Below the pieces are notes generated by a model, which was not told where the DNA came from, did no database searches, and saw only the letters and a list, made by a program, of their open reading frames with translations. A DNA stretch of 42,980 nucleotides from the NCBI GenBank assembly GCA_947498055.1, contig CANMJA010000036.1:1-42980 (forward strand), given 5' to 3'. Numbering within the stretch: position 1 is the stretch's first letter; every line of letters starts with the position of its first letter. The position numbers and the translations under genes are program-made. Positions 24,826 to 33,150 of the stretch are shown here, in pieces. The stretch comes from an uncultured Tenacibaculum sp. (GTDB taxonomy: Bacteria > Bacteroidota > Bacteroidia > Flavobacteriales > Flavobacteriaceae).

Positions 24826-24850
24826 TAACCTATTTAATATACAATATTAC

Positions 24851-24884
24851 AAGGCTTGAATAATCAATTCAAGCCTTTTTTTAT
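24851..24884 (+). terminator. Terminator of the DUF1573 gene
   Basis: Perfect 11-bp arms AAGGCTTGAAT (24851-24861) and ATTCAAGCCTT (24867-24877), 5-base loop, T run after. Confidence 0.8.
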
Positions 24885-24938
24885 TCTAATAAATTAAGTT
24901 GAACTATCAATATTCTTTAAAAGTATCTTTTTTTATGC

Positions 24939-24961
24939 ATAAGCCGAGTTATAACCATATT
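24939..24961. repeat. Intergenic repeat, copy 2 of 2
   Basis: Matches 93-115 with one mismatch over 23 bases; the similarity continues loosely on both sides (T run before, CTnCTTT-like word after). Confidence 0.5.
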
Positions 24962-25146
24962 TCTGCTTTTTAAGTAAAAAAGTAGTGTACTAATTTTATG
25001 TCATAACATCCGTTTCTCATTTTTTTTGTTGAAGGAATCTATTATAGAGTAACAAACAATTGCTTTACTTATAATTTTTAAACTCAAAAAAGAAAAATGG
25101 TAATTGTTAAAAGATATTTAAGTTTAGTAAAAAAGCAAAAAATCTC

Positions 25147-26487
25147 TTAAATCCTTTTCTCCAATTTAAATTTATATTTATAAGGAATTCCATTTCGCTC
25201 TATTTGTAGAACTATTCTTCTGTTTGGTTTATAACTAAATAAACCATTGATTTCATCTAAAGTAAAAGAATAAGATGGCTTGCCATTAATTTTTTTTATT
25301 ATATCTCCTTTTTCTAATCCAACTTTAAAAGCAGGAGATCCTTCAATTACATTATCTATTTTAAAAGAAGGCTTAAAAATATAGGAATAACTTGATATAA
25401 ATGCTATGGTATTGTTTTGCGAAGTAGCATTTTCAAATCCATAAGAATTTAGTTTTCCAGTTTCCACCTTCTCTTTCACTAACTCTTGCCCATGGTAAAT
25501 AACTACCAATCCACTCATATTATAGTAAAAATTGTTTTTTAAAGACCCATTTTTTTTAAGTACCATTTTTTTATTCGAATAGTCTAACCAAACCTTAAAT
25601 CTTTTTAAAATATTACCTCCAATACTTCCATTTCTTGATTTATAACTTCTTGCATTTATGGTTGCTGTTGTATCTAAAAAAGAAACCGTAGGCTTTTTTA
25701 AGACATACTTCCCTAATTTAAATAATGGTATTTTACTTCTATTTCCATAAATTGTTCCACTCAAACCTTCTCCCAATATATCTTTAAAATATTTCTTGGG
25801 CGTTTTAATAACCTCATTGGTTCCTTCAAATAACCAAAGCGCGTCACTCCCTCCAGAGTCTATCAATAATTTAGTATTTAGTCGCTTATTCCCTATCGTA
25901 TCTAGCTGAACTTCTGCTTGTATATAAGGTTTATTCCTATGAAAATCTAAATCAAATTCCTCACACTTCCTACAGCTTTTAAGAGTATATTTTTTAGGGT
26001 TGTAAAATGTTAGCACCTTTCTATTATAATCCATTTTTAGAATAACATCTTTCAACAAATCGTATCCTATAATACCATGAATTGTAGATCCCATTTTAGC
26101 AGACATATTAAAGTTATCTCTTAAAATAACATATAAATCTTTATTCTGACCAATCAGATTATTTATTTGAAACTTATTATTTTTAGAAAGTAGAGCCTCT
26201 ACTGGTTCTCCAGTTCCTAGACCTTTTAATTCAATTTTTTTTACATCATTTAAACCTATACTGTCTTTCTTTGTTAGGTTAAAGAGTATGGTTTTATTTA
26301 CTCCAGTATCTAAAATAAAAGAAAGTTCCTTTCCATTTATTTCCAATGGAATGACAATTAAATTATTGATTAAATCGAAATTAACTTTCTGTTTTACATC
26401 GTTCTCTCCATAAAACTGAAAACTAGATTGTGCTTGTAAATTTAGAAGCAAAAAAAAAGGAAAAAAGACAAATAATATTTTTTTCAA
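25147..26487 (-). CDS. Exported aspartyl protease with C-terminal PDZ domain
   Basis: 446 residues: signal peptide (1-20, ending NLQAQ), two retropepsin-like halves each with a catalytic motif (FILDTGVNKT with Asp60; LLIDSGGSDA with Asp210) and the flap/psi-loop phrases 'HGIIGYDLL' and 'GSIGGNILKRF', then a PDZ domain from about 375 to 440 ('DNVIEGSPAFKVGLEKGDIIKKING'). The two-motif layout makes a single-chain pepsin-like fold from gene duplication. Such proteins are frequent in Bacteroidota; the substrate is unknown. It is divergent from the aminotransferase gene. ATG at 26487 fits the signal peptide. Confidence 0.88.
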   Translation of the reverse strand: MKKILFVFFPFFLLLNLQAQSSFQFYGENDVKQKVNFDLINNLIVIPLEINGKELSFILDTGVNKTILFNLTKKDSIGLNDVKKIELKGLGTGEPVEALLSKNNKFQINNLIGQNKDLYVILRDNFNMSAKMGSTIHGIIGYDLLKDVILKMDYNRKVLTFYNPKKYTLKSCRKCEEFDLDFHRNKPYIQAEVQLDTIGNKRLNTKLLIDSGGSDALWLFEGTNEVIKTPKKYFKDILGEGLSGTIYGNRSKIPLFKLGKYVLKKPTVSFLDTTATINARSYKSRNGSIGGNILKRFKVWLDYSNKKMVLKKNGSLKNNFYYNMSGLVVIYHGQELVKEKVETGKLNSYGFENATSQNNTIAFISSYSYIFKPSFKIDNVIEGSPAFKVGLEKGDIIKKINGKPSYSFTLDEINGLFSYKPNRRIVLQIERNGIPYKYKFKLEKRI

Positions 26488-26665
26488 ATCAATTTAGATA
26501 AATGTTAATTTTCAATATACAATCTAATTTTTTAAACTCTCTTTTTTTTAAGACAATTTAACCATTTCTGTCGATAATAAGTTGTGTTTTTAAGTTAAAA
26601 CTTACATATAAATTAAATATAATTTCGCAAATTTGTTCTCTAATAAACAACTAAATATAATTACT

Positions 26666-27856
26666 ATGCCTTCGATATCTATCAAAGGAAATTCAATGCC
26701 TCAGTCTCCAATTAGAAAATTGGTACCTTATGCAGAAAATGCAAAAAAAAAGGGGGTTAAAGTTTTTCATTTAAATATTGGACAACCAGATATTAAAACG
26801 CCAAAAGTAGCATTAGATGCTGTTAAAAACAATGCTATTAAAGTGCTTTCTTATGCTCGTTCAGAAGGTTCTGAAACCTACAGAACTAAGTTAGCCAATT
26901 ATTATGCTAATAATGATATTCATATAAAAGCAAATAACATTATTGCCACTACTGGTGGTTCTGAAGCCTTATTATTTACGATTGGTAGTATTACAGACCC
27001 TGGAGATGAAATTATTATTCCGGAGCCTTTTTATGCGAATTACAATGGTTTTTCTATTGCTTCTGGTGTAAAAGTGGTTCCTGTAATTTCTTCTATTGAC
27101 GATAATTTTGCTTTACCAGCAATAGATGATTTTGAAAAACTAATTACCCCTAAGACAAAAGCAATTTTAATTTGTAATCCAGGCAACCCAACTGGTTATT
27201 TATATAGTGAAGAAGAAATTCAGAAATTAAAACAAATAGTAGTAAAACACGATTTGTTTTTAATTGCTGATGAAGTGTATCGTGAATTTACTTACGATGG
27301 TGAAAAACATAATTCTGTAATGGCTTTAGAAGGTTTAGAACAGCATGCTATTATGATTGATTCTGTTTCTAAACGTTATAGTATGTGTGGTGCAAGAATT
27401 GGTTGTATTGTTTCTAAAAATGAAACTTTTATAAATACAGCTATTAAATTTGCACAAGCACGTTTAAGCCCGCCAACCTATGCATTACTAGCCAGTGAAG
27501 CCGCTTTAGATACTCCTCAAAGTTATTTTGATGAAGTAATTGAAGAATATGAAGAAAGAAGAAACACCTTAGTTTCTGAATTACAAAAAATAGATGGAGT
27601 TAAAGTAGCAAATCCTAAAGGGGCTTTTTATTGTATTGCAGAATTACCTATTGAAAATTCTGAAGATTTTGCACAGTGGATTTTAGAAAAATTTAATCAT
27701 AATAATGAAACTGTTATGGTTGCTCCAGCAGGTGGTTTTTACTCTACCAAAGGAGAAGGAAAAAATCAAGTTCGTATTGCTTATGTCTTAAATAAAACAG
27801 ATTTAAAGCGTTGTGTAGAAATCATTAAATTTGCTTTAGAACAATATAAAAATTAA
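26666..27856 (+). CDS. Class I/II pyridoxal-phosphate aminotransferase
   Basis: 396 residues from the ATG at 26666, with a TTG 33 bases earlier rejected because the family N-terminus begins near SIKGNSMPQSPIRKL. Fold type I motifs: NPGNPTG at 171-177, ADEVYREF at 201-208, PLP-binding Lys236 in DSVSKRYSMCGARIG. The best family guess is the aspartate/aromatic aminotransferase group of subfamily I-gamma; the exact amino donor is not readable from sequence. The stop directly abuts the GTG of murB, so the two are translated from one transcript, which is probably a positional link only. Confidence 0.9.
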   Translation: MPSISIKGNSMPQSPIRKLVPYAENAKKKGVKVFHLNIGQPDIKTPKVALDAVKNNAIKVLSYARSEGSETYRTKLANYYANNDIHIKANNIIATTGGSEALLFTIGSITDPGDEIIIPEPFYANYNGFSIASGVKVVPVISSIDDNFALPAIDDFEKLITPKTKAILICNPGNPTGYLYSEEEIQKLKQIVVKHDLFLIADEVYREFTYDGEKHNSVMALEGLEQHAIMIDSVSKRYSMCGARIGCIVSKNETFINTAIKFAQARLSPPTYALLASEAALDTPQSYFDEVIEEYEERRNTLVSELQKIDGVKVANPKGAFYCIAELPIENSEDFAQWILEKFNHNNETVMVAPAGGFYSTKGEGKNQVRIAYVLNKTDLKRCVEIIKFALEQYKN

Positions 27857-28864
27857 GTGAATATTCAAAAAAACATCTCTTTAAAAAATTACAATACGTT
27901 TGGCATTTCTGTAAATGCCAAACGCTTTGTTTCTATAGATTCTCTTTATAACTTACAACAACTTTTAAAAAAAGAACAACAACTTTTTTTAATTAGCGGA
28001 GGTAGTAATATGCTACTTACAAAAGATATAGAAAAGCTTGTTGTACATTTAAATTTAAAAGGAATTTCTATAGATAAAGAAAGTGAAAACACTGTTCATT
28101 TAACTGTAAATGCAGGAGAAAATTGGCATGAATTTGTACTTTGGTGTATACAAGAAGATTATGGAGGTATTGAGAATTTATCTTTAATACCAGGTAACGT
28201 GGGTACCTGCCCTATTCAAAATATTGGTGCCTATGGTGTAGAAGTGAAAGACACTATTACAAAAGTAGAAGCCGTTGAAATAAATTCTGGAAAACTAGTT
28301 ACCTTTTCTAACAAAGAATGTGAATTTGGTTATCGAAATTCTATTTTTAAAAATAAGGTAAAAGGAAAGTACATTATTACTTCTGTTAGTTTTCAATTAA
28401 CAAAAGGGACGCATCATTTAAATACTTCTTATGGTGCTATTGAAAATGAATTAGGGAATAAAAAAATCACAAATCCTTCTATAAAAGATATTTCGGATGC
28501 TGTAATTGCCATTAGAAAATCTAAATTACCAGATCCTAAAGAGATTGGAAACAGTGGTAGTTTCTTTAAAAACCCTGTTATTTCAACAACTCTTTTTGAA
28601 AAACTTAAAGAGAAATACCCTACAATTACAAGCTACCCTATTTCTGAAGAAGAAGTAAAAGTTCCAGCAGGTTGGTTAATTGAACAATGCGGATTTAAAG
28701 GGAAGCGTTTTGGCGAATATGGTGTACATGAAAAACAAGCTTTGGTATTGGTAAATTACGGAAATGCTTCTGGAAAAGATATTTACACTTTAGCGCAAAC
28801 CATTCAAAAAACAATTAAAGAAACATTTACTATCGATTTAGAAATTGAAGTGAATGTGATTTGA
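27857..28864 (+). CDS. murB: UDP-N-acetylenolpyruvoylglucosamine reductase MurB
   Basis: FAD- and NADPH-dependent second step of UDP-MurNAc synthesis, directly after MurA. 335 residues, matching the longer E. coli-type enzyme. Motifs: 'NTFGISVNAKRFVSI' start, 'LISGGSNMLLT' FAD-binding region, 'SLIPGNVGTCPIQNIGAYGVEVKD', 'GYRNSIFK' and the active-site serine in 'GNSGSFFKNPV'. The GTG start at 27857 is adjacent to the aminotransferase stop with no gap; family homology begins right there. The murB end marks the left border of the accessory island. Confidence 0.96.
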   Translation: MNIQKNISLKNYNTFGISVNAKRFVSIDSLYNLQQLLKKEQQLFLISGGSNMLLTKDIEKLVVHLNLKGISIDKESENTVHLTVNAGENWHEFVLWCIQEDYGGIENLSLIPGNVGTCPIQNIGAYGVEVKDTITKVEAVEINSGKLVTFSNKECEFGYRNSIFKNKVKGKYIITSVSFQLTKGTHHLNTSYGAIENELGNKKITNPSIKDISDAVIAIRKSKLPDPKEIGNSGSFFKNPVISTTLFEKLKEKYPTITSYPISEEEVKVPAGWLIEQCGFKGKRFGEYGVHEKQALVLVNYGNASGKDIYTLAQTIQKTIKETFTIDLEIEVNVI

Positions 28865-28897
28865 GGTTTAGTTAAAAAAACACTAAATTAGTTACTT

Positions 28898-28918
28898 ATA
28901 CGTTGTGCGTCATTTATG
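28898..28918 (+). repeat. Boundary motif, GTTGTGC type
   Basis: ATACGTTGTGCGTCATTTATG, whose last three bases are the ATG of the next gene. It resembles ATACCCGTTGTGCATTTAG at 2303-2321 and is related to the reverse-complement words at 29601-29610 and 31017-31034. Confidence 0.4.
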
Positions 28919-29179
28919 AAAACCTGGATTCAAATATTAATTCTGACAATTATAACATTCACTCTTATAACATTAGTGACAATGAAAATTGAAACGCCAT
29001 TTGATGGAAACGATACTTATGGCTTCCCTTTTACTTTTCACATTAAATGGAGTGGAGAATGTTTTGATTGTCCAGAAAATCCAACAGAAACTTACTATGG
29101 ATACTTATTAATTGATTTTCTAATATCAGGAATTATAGGATTTGGTCTTTTAAAATTATTCAAACGATTAAAAAAATAA
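28916..29179 (+). CDS. Small two-segment membrane protein of unknown function
   Basis: 87 residues with membrane segments at about 5-22 and 63-80, and between them an extracytoplasmic loop with two cysteines (GECFDCPENP). The tail is basic (KLFKRLKK). I do not recognise a family. It starts immediately after the GTTGTGC motif and its stop is directly followed by the ATG of the next gene, so they form one unit. It is the first gene of the island; a cassette-borne accessory gene is inferred. Confidence 0.6.
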   Translation: MKTWIQILILTIITFTLITLVTMKIETPFDGNDTYGFPFTFHIKWSGECFDCPENPTETYYGYLLIDFLISGIIGFGLLKLFKRLKK

Positions 29180-29594
29180 ATGAAAACAAACTTTGAAATT
29201 GAAGAAAATTATGCAGTTCTATTAAATGGAATTCATATTGATTTACATAATAATTTTCAACTCAAAGAAATATCTGAATATGACAATACAGTCCAAATTG
29301 AATTTATAAAATCGGCTGGAGATTGGGTTCACGAGAACGAATTTGAAAAACTGACTTTTTTGCATAAAAATGTTACATTCAAAAACTCAGCGAATGGAGA
29401 CAATTCTGAATTCCCAGAAGATGAAAATACGTTAAGCGGAATTTCATTCTTTTCCCAATTCAATGCGTGAAATAAATGACGGTTTTATGGAACATAATAA
29501 ACCGAATGAAAATGATGATATAATTTATCTATTTGAAAACGGGAAAATGTTTAGACTTAATTGCGAGCAAATAGAATTAATTGCGGAAAAATAA
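29180..29594 (+). pseudogene. Hypothetical protein gene with a one-base insertion
   Basis: The frame from ATG 29180 gives 96 residues ending SFFSQFNA at 29470. If one T is removed from the run at 29450-29453, reading continues as PNSMREINDGF and runs 43 more codons to a TAA at 29592-29594, ending IELIAEK. The second part is strongly gene-like, so the original protein had about 137 residues. It is acidic and soluble, with a phrase 'GDWVHENEFEKLTFLHKNVTF' typical of small immunity-like proteins; that is a weak resemblance only. A sequencing error in the T run is a real alternative. Confidence 0.65.
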
Positions 29595-29692
29595 AAAAAC
29601 GAACGCACAATCGAGTAGACGGCTCTCTCCATAATTGAAGAGAGTGCGCCTCTCACACCACCGTACATAAAGGTCTCGTATACGGCGGTTCG

Positions 29693-30880
29693 TTAATGAT
29701 ACTTAGTTTTCTTGTAGTAATCTAGTAAACTGATATAACCACGTAATTTTAATCTCTTTAGTGTAATAGTAGTTCCTAAAATTGGGCTTTGAGCTGTTCT
29801 CCAACCGCCTAAATTTGTTCTACTCCATGCATAAGCTTGATCTGGTTGTATTCCTAAACGGATTAGATTCTTTCTTTTGCGTTCTGGCTTTTTCCAGTCA
29901 TGCCAAATACAATAACGTAACCGATTTCTTAGCCATTCGTCTAACTTCTTTACTTTGGACTGAATTGAGGAGAGTTTAAAATAATTTAACCAACCTCGTA
30001 GTAATCTATTTAAACGATGTATTCGCTCTGAAAAACTAATAGGGGTTGTCTTTCGGGTAAGTCTTTTCAACTTTAACTTAAATCCAACCCATTTTTTCTT
30101 GGTTACTATCAATTGATATTTACCCTTTTCCCCTCGTTTATAAGTCGGAACAAAACCATAACCTAAACAGGCAAATGTAGAAGGACGACAAATACCACTC
30201 TTCTCTAAATTTACAGGTAATTCTAGCTTCTTTTCTAAAAATTTATGGATACTTCTACTTACTCGTTTTGAAGATTCCTTACTTTTTACATAAATGCTAA
30301 AATCATCTGCATAACGAACATAACGATGCCCTCTCTTGGCTAACTCCTTATCTAATTCATTAAGTAAGATATTCGATAATAGAGGACTTAACGGTGAACC
30401 CTGAGGAACTCCTTTGGTACGTTTTGTTGATTTACCATTTATTACGATCGGAGCCCTAAGAAATTGACGTAGTAATTTTAGTGTATACATACACTTTACC
30501 TTTTCATAAATTAAGTCTAACAAAATTCGATGAGATACTTCATCAAAGAAATTCTTTAAATCGATATCTACAATATCTTGATAGCCTGAGTTTACATATT
30601 TTAAACTTTGGAGAACACATTGATGGGCATTCCGTTTGGGGCGAAATCCATAACTAAAAGGTTGAAAACCTTTCTCAAAAATAGGTTGTAATATTTGATA
30701 TAACCCTTGTTGAAAAACACGATCTATAACCGTAGGAATGCCAAGTAAACGTGCTTTACCATTGCTTTTCGGTATTGAAACACGATCTATTCGCTCTGAA
30801 AAACTAATAGGGATTGCCTTTCGGGTAAGTCTTTTCAACTTTAACTTAAATCCAACCCATTTTTTCTTGGTTACTATCAA
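29693..30880 (-). pseudogene. Group II intron reverse transcriptase/maturase, N-terminus replaced
   Basis: 395 codons in frame, starting with a TTG only. From residue 34 on it is a normal intron-encoded protein: 'IPKSNGKARLLGIPT', 'FSYGFRPKRNAHQ', FFDEVSH at 111-117, PQGSPLSPLLSN at 159-170, catalytic YADD at 190-193, then the maturase (X) domain and a C-terminal 'GGWRTAQSPIL...LKRLKLRGY' zone. Residues 1-33 are not the family N-terminus; they repeat residues 267-299 (IVTKKKWVGFKLKLKRLTR), copied from the X-domain region. About 60 N-terminal residues including the first RT motif are lost, and an in-frame stop lies just before. Probably non-functional as a whole, though the polymerase core residues are intact. 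Confidence 0.8.
30015..30157 (-). repeat. 143-base direct repeat in the intron, original copy
   Basis: Encodes part of the maturase domain in its proper place. Matches 30783-30925 with four mismatches by eye, same orientation, 768 bases apart. Confidence 0.85.
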
Positions 30881-30925
30881 TTGATATTTACCCTTTTCTC
30901 CTCGTTTATAAGTCGGAACAAAACC
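30783..30925 (-). repeat. 143-base direct repeat in the intron, displaced copy
   Basis: Copy of 30015-30157 that now forms the 5' end of the reverse transcriptase frame. At its inner edge both copies share the word CGAT.TATTCG, a likely microhomology joint with the RT sequence. Confidence 0.85.
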
Positions 30926-31244
30926 TTAATCGCTTAATCGAAAGAAGATGAGTAAATTAAAGGTCAGTTATAATCCGAAAAGTTAGTGAATAAAACCCGC
31001 TACTTTTCATATACAAGACCGTTAAGCACAATCCTTCATAGAACTCAAAAATTCTTCAGTACTTATGCTAACGTAAAATAGAGTAAATTGGGAATGAAAA
31101 TTGTAAAAAGATGGGAAACCTGAATATTTATAAAGTACTGATTTTTAAAACATAACTCTACGTCAGTCAGAATTTTGAGAACAAACTGTAACAAAGGATT
31201 AAACTTTGTGTCTTAATAAAGAAATGGTCAATCAAAAAATCAAA
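30926..31244. other. Non-coding stretch between intron and amidohydrolase
   Basis: No gene seen in these 319 bases. On the minus strand it contains GGATTGTGCTTAACGGTC (31017-31034), related to the GTTGTGC boundary motif; GCTTAAC inside it also fits the RYYYAAC core of integron attC sites, but no paired GTTRRRY partner was found. The part from 31035 on may include the amidohydrolase promoter, although no TAnnTTTG box is convincing. Confidence 0.4.
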
Positions 31245-32666
31245 ATGAAATTCTTAAAACTTCTAATTCTGTTTATAGTTGTCAGCTTCAATTTAAACGC
31301 ACAAAACAATTCAACTTTAGAATCAAATAGACAAAATAACGTCACTTATGTCATAAAGAATGTGAATGTAATTCCTATGACCAAAGAAAATAAAGTCATT
31401 GAAAATGCAACAGTAGTAATAAAAGAAAACAAAATCCACTCTATTAATAAATCAATCCCTGAAAATTCTGTAATTATTGACGGTATAAACAAATGGTTAA
31501 TTCCAGGGTTAATTGATATGCACGTGCATACACTTGCAGATGGAAGCCCTTTTGTAATTTATCCAACTAAAGGACCATTAGTAAGCTATAATACGCAGTA
31601 CAATATGACACCTTACATAGCTAACGGTGTTACAACTGTTTTTGATTTAGCAGCAAGAACAGAACATTTTGGGCAGCGTAATGAAATTATAAGAGGTGAT
31701 GTAATTGGCCCTCGAATGGCATTGGCCAAAGTAATTGGAGGAAAAAAATCGAATCCAATAGCTAAGACACCATCAGATGGAAGAAATGCTGTACGTTTTG
31801 CCAAAGAGGAAGGCTATGAATTTATCAAGGTTTACACTTGGCTAAATGAAGAAACCTTTAAAGCAGTTATAGATGAAGCCGAAAAGCAAAATATGAAAGT
31901 GGTAGGTCATATCCCAGTCGCTTTCGAAGGGAAACCAACCAAAGATATTTTTATTCCCCATTTTGGTTTAATTGCACACGCCGAAGAATTATCGAAACAA
32001 ACAGACGATTATAGCTATAAAAAAGCACAAGAATTTGCTCATTTGGCTAAAGAAAATGGAACTTGGCTAATCCCCAATTTAACAAATATGGTGGCAATTA
32101 TCAGTCAAGCTAAATCAATAAAAAATGTAGAAAATTTACCAAATCTTAAATATGTACATCCACTTATGCAAAATAAATGGATAACATCGAACGGATATTT
32201 TGGTAGGAAAAAATTGATTCCTTATTTTCAAAAACAAGCTGATTTTCATAAACTAATTGTAAAAGCTTTTAAAGAAGTAGGTGTACCCATGGTTTCTGGA
32301 ACAGATGCAGGAATATCAGGTGTTATTTGGGGATTTTCACTTCACGACGAACTGAAGCTATTGGTTGAGGCTGGCTTAACAAATGAAGAAGCACTGACTT
32401 CTGCAACTAGATTAGGAGCAGAATGGCTTGAAGTAGATGATAAAATAGGAACAATAGAAACAGGAAAATTTGCAGATTTAATTTTATTAGAAGGTAACCC
32501 TTTAGGCGACATTAACAATACACGAAAAATCTCAGGTGTATTCGTAAATGGTAAATGGATTGACAGAAGTAAAATAGACTTAATGCTTTCAGATGTTGAG
32601 AAATGGAATAATGCCAATAAAGAAAAATATGACTGGAAAGAACTATTGAATAGTTTAAAAAATTAA
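31245..32666 (+). CDS. Exported amidohydrolase family protein
   Basis: 473 residues from the ATG at 31245, which begins a clear signal peptide (1-20, ending NLNAQ); earlier TTG/ATG starts would place extra charged residues before it. Metal-dependent hydrolase of the imidazolonepropionase-like type: 'PGLIDMHVHT' with His93 and His95, Lys195 in FIKVYTW (candidate carboxylated lysine), His222 in VVGHIP, His245 in IAHAEEL and Asp354 in SGTDAG, so the binuclear metal site is complete. The closing 'GTIETGKFADLILLEGNPL' is standard. The substrate could be a cyclic amide or dipeptide but cannot be read. It is flanked on both sides by same-orientation intron remnants. Confidence 0.88.
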   Translation: MKFLKLLILFIVVSFNLNAQNNSTLESNRQNNVTYVIKNVNVIPMTKENKVIENATVVIKENKIHSINKSIPENSVIIDGINKWLIPGLIDMHVHTLADGSPFVIYPTKGPLVSYNTQYNMTPYIANGVTTVFDLAARTEHFGQRNEIIRGDVIGPRMALAKVIGGKKSNPIAKTPSDGRNAVRFAKEEGYEFIKVYTWLNEETFKAVIDEAEKQNMKVVGHIPVAFEGKPTKDIFIPHFGLIAHAEELSKQTDDYSYKKAQEFAHLAKENGTWLIPNLTNMVAIISQAKSIKNVENLPNLKYVHPLMQNKWITSNGYFGRKKLIPYFQKQADFHKLIVKAFKEVGVPMVSGTDAGISGVIWGFSLHDELKLLVEAGLTNEEALTSATRLGAEWLEVDDKIGTIETGKFADLILLEGNPLGDINNTRKISGVFVNGKWIDRSKIDLMLSDVEKWNNANKEKYDWKELLNSLKN

Positions 32667-32681
32667 TAAAAGAACTGTGCC

Positions 32682-32957
32682 TAATCGAGTAAACGGCTCT
32701 CTCCATAATTGAAGAGAGTGCGCCTCTCACACCACCGTACCCTTCGACTGTCGCTCAGGATAAACCTTATGCGGGTCTCGTATAGGGCGGTTCGTTAATG
32801 ATACTTAGTTTTCTTGTGGTAATCTAGTAAACTGATATAACCACGTAATTTTAATCTCTTTAATGTAATAGTAGTTCCTAAAATTGGACTTTGAGCTGTT
32901 CTCCAACTGTCTAAATTTGTTCTACTCCATGCATAAGCTTGATCTGGTTGTATTCCA
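32682..32957 (-). mobile_element. Second group II intron remnant, 3' end only
   Basis: From 32791 to about 32957 it is nearly identical to the 3' part of the other copy (29689-29860), including the last ~54 residues of the maturase. Its domain VI hairpin is intact, but the domain V-like hairpin is disrupted: between CCGTAC and GGTCTCG it has about 33 bases (32741-32773) where the other copy has five. The extra piece contains CCTTCGACTGTCGCTCAGGA, a REP-like word. Only this tail survives, so it is immobile. Confidence 0.75.
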
Positions 32958-33076
32958 AACCGTTGAATTCTTCTTAATGATGATTTTGAATCAACTTGCG
33001 TATCAAAAGCATTTGCTAGTTTTTCGAAAGTTACTGTTTGAACTTTACATAAAGCAATTATTAAATGGGAAATCAA
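32795..33076 (-). pseudogene. Chimeric frame: IS4-type transposase start fused to maturase end
   Basis: A 93-codon frame whose first 40 residues (from 'ISHLIIALCKVQTVTFEKL' to 'SSLRRIQRF') are the N-terminal part of an IS4-type transposase and whose remainder ('GIQPDQAYAWSRTNL' to the end) is the C-terminus of the group II intron maturase. The transposase frame is open further upstream (KLKTSQLTLALKSKFKGNIN) to about 33145 but has no ATG. The in-frame joint near 32957 looks accidental. Not expected to be functional. Confidence 0.75.
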
Positions 33077-33150
33077 TTTAATTCTAGCTAAATTGATATT
33101 TCCTTTAAATTTACTTTTAAGAGCTAAAGTTAATTGACTAGTTTTTAACT
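32958..33150 (-). mobile_element. IS4-family insertion sequence remnant
   Basis: Encodes only about 60 residues from the beginning of an IS4-type transposase, including the hallmark 'ALCKVQTVTFEKLANAFD...SSLRRIQRF' segment. The DDE catalytic part and right end are gone, replaced by the intron tail. The left end of the element probably lies between 33150 and 33185, but inverted repeats could not be identified. Confidence 0.65.

Larger units (their letters stand above)
24826..25146. other. Intergenic stretch with terminator and dispersed repeat
   Basis: No credible gene in these 321 bases. They contain the DUF1573 terminator (24851-24884) and the second copy of the 23-base repeat (24939-24961). 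From 24962 to 25146 I see only AT-rich DNA; the last part probably carries the 3' end signals of the convergent aspartyl protease gene, without a clear hairpin. Confidence 0.5.
29611..30925 (-). mobile_element. Group II intron, 5'-damaged copy with intact 3' end
   Basis: Contains the reverse transcriptase frame and, downstream on the minus strand, the ribozyme 3' domains. Domain V-like hairpin at 29657-29690: ACCGCCGTA pairs with TACGGTGGT. Domain VI-like hairpin follows with CTCTCT/AGAGAG arms (29622-29649), ending in CTACTCGA at about 29611. The 5' domains (I-III) and the N-terminus of the enzyme are missing; in their place is a 143-base copy (30783-30925) of the middle of the same gene. 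The 3' border abuts ACGCACAA of the upstream cassette-like segment. Mobility is unlikely. Confidence 0.75.

Noticed and set aside
28898..31034. A true integron with attC sites
   Set aside because: Only single half-site-like words were found, without paired cores at proper spacing and without an integrase gene.
32342..32617. 91-codon minus-strand frame inside the amidohydrolase
   Set aside because: Antisense to a conserved metal-hydrolase region; Ser-rich shadow frame.
32512..32730. 72-codon minus-strand frame crossing the intron tail
   Set aside because: It spans the end of the amidohydrolase and ribozyme domain VI, neither of which codes on this strand.
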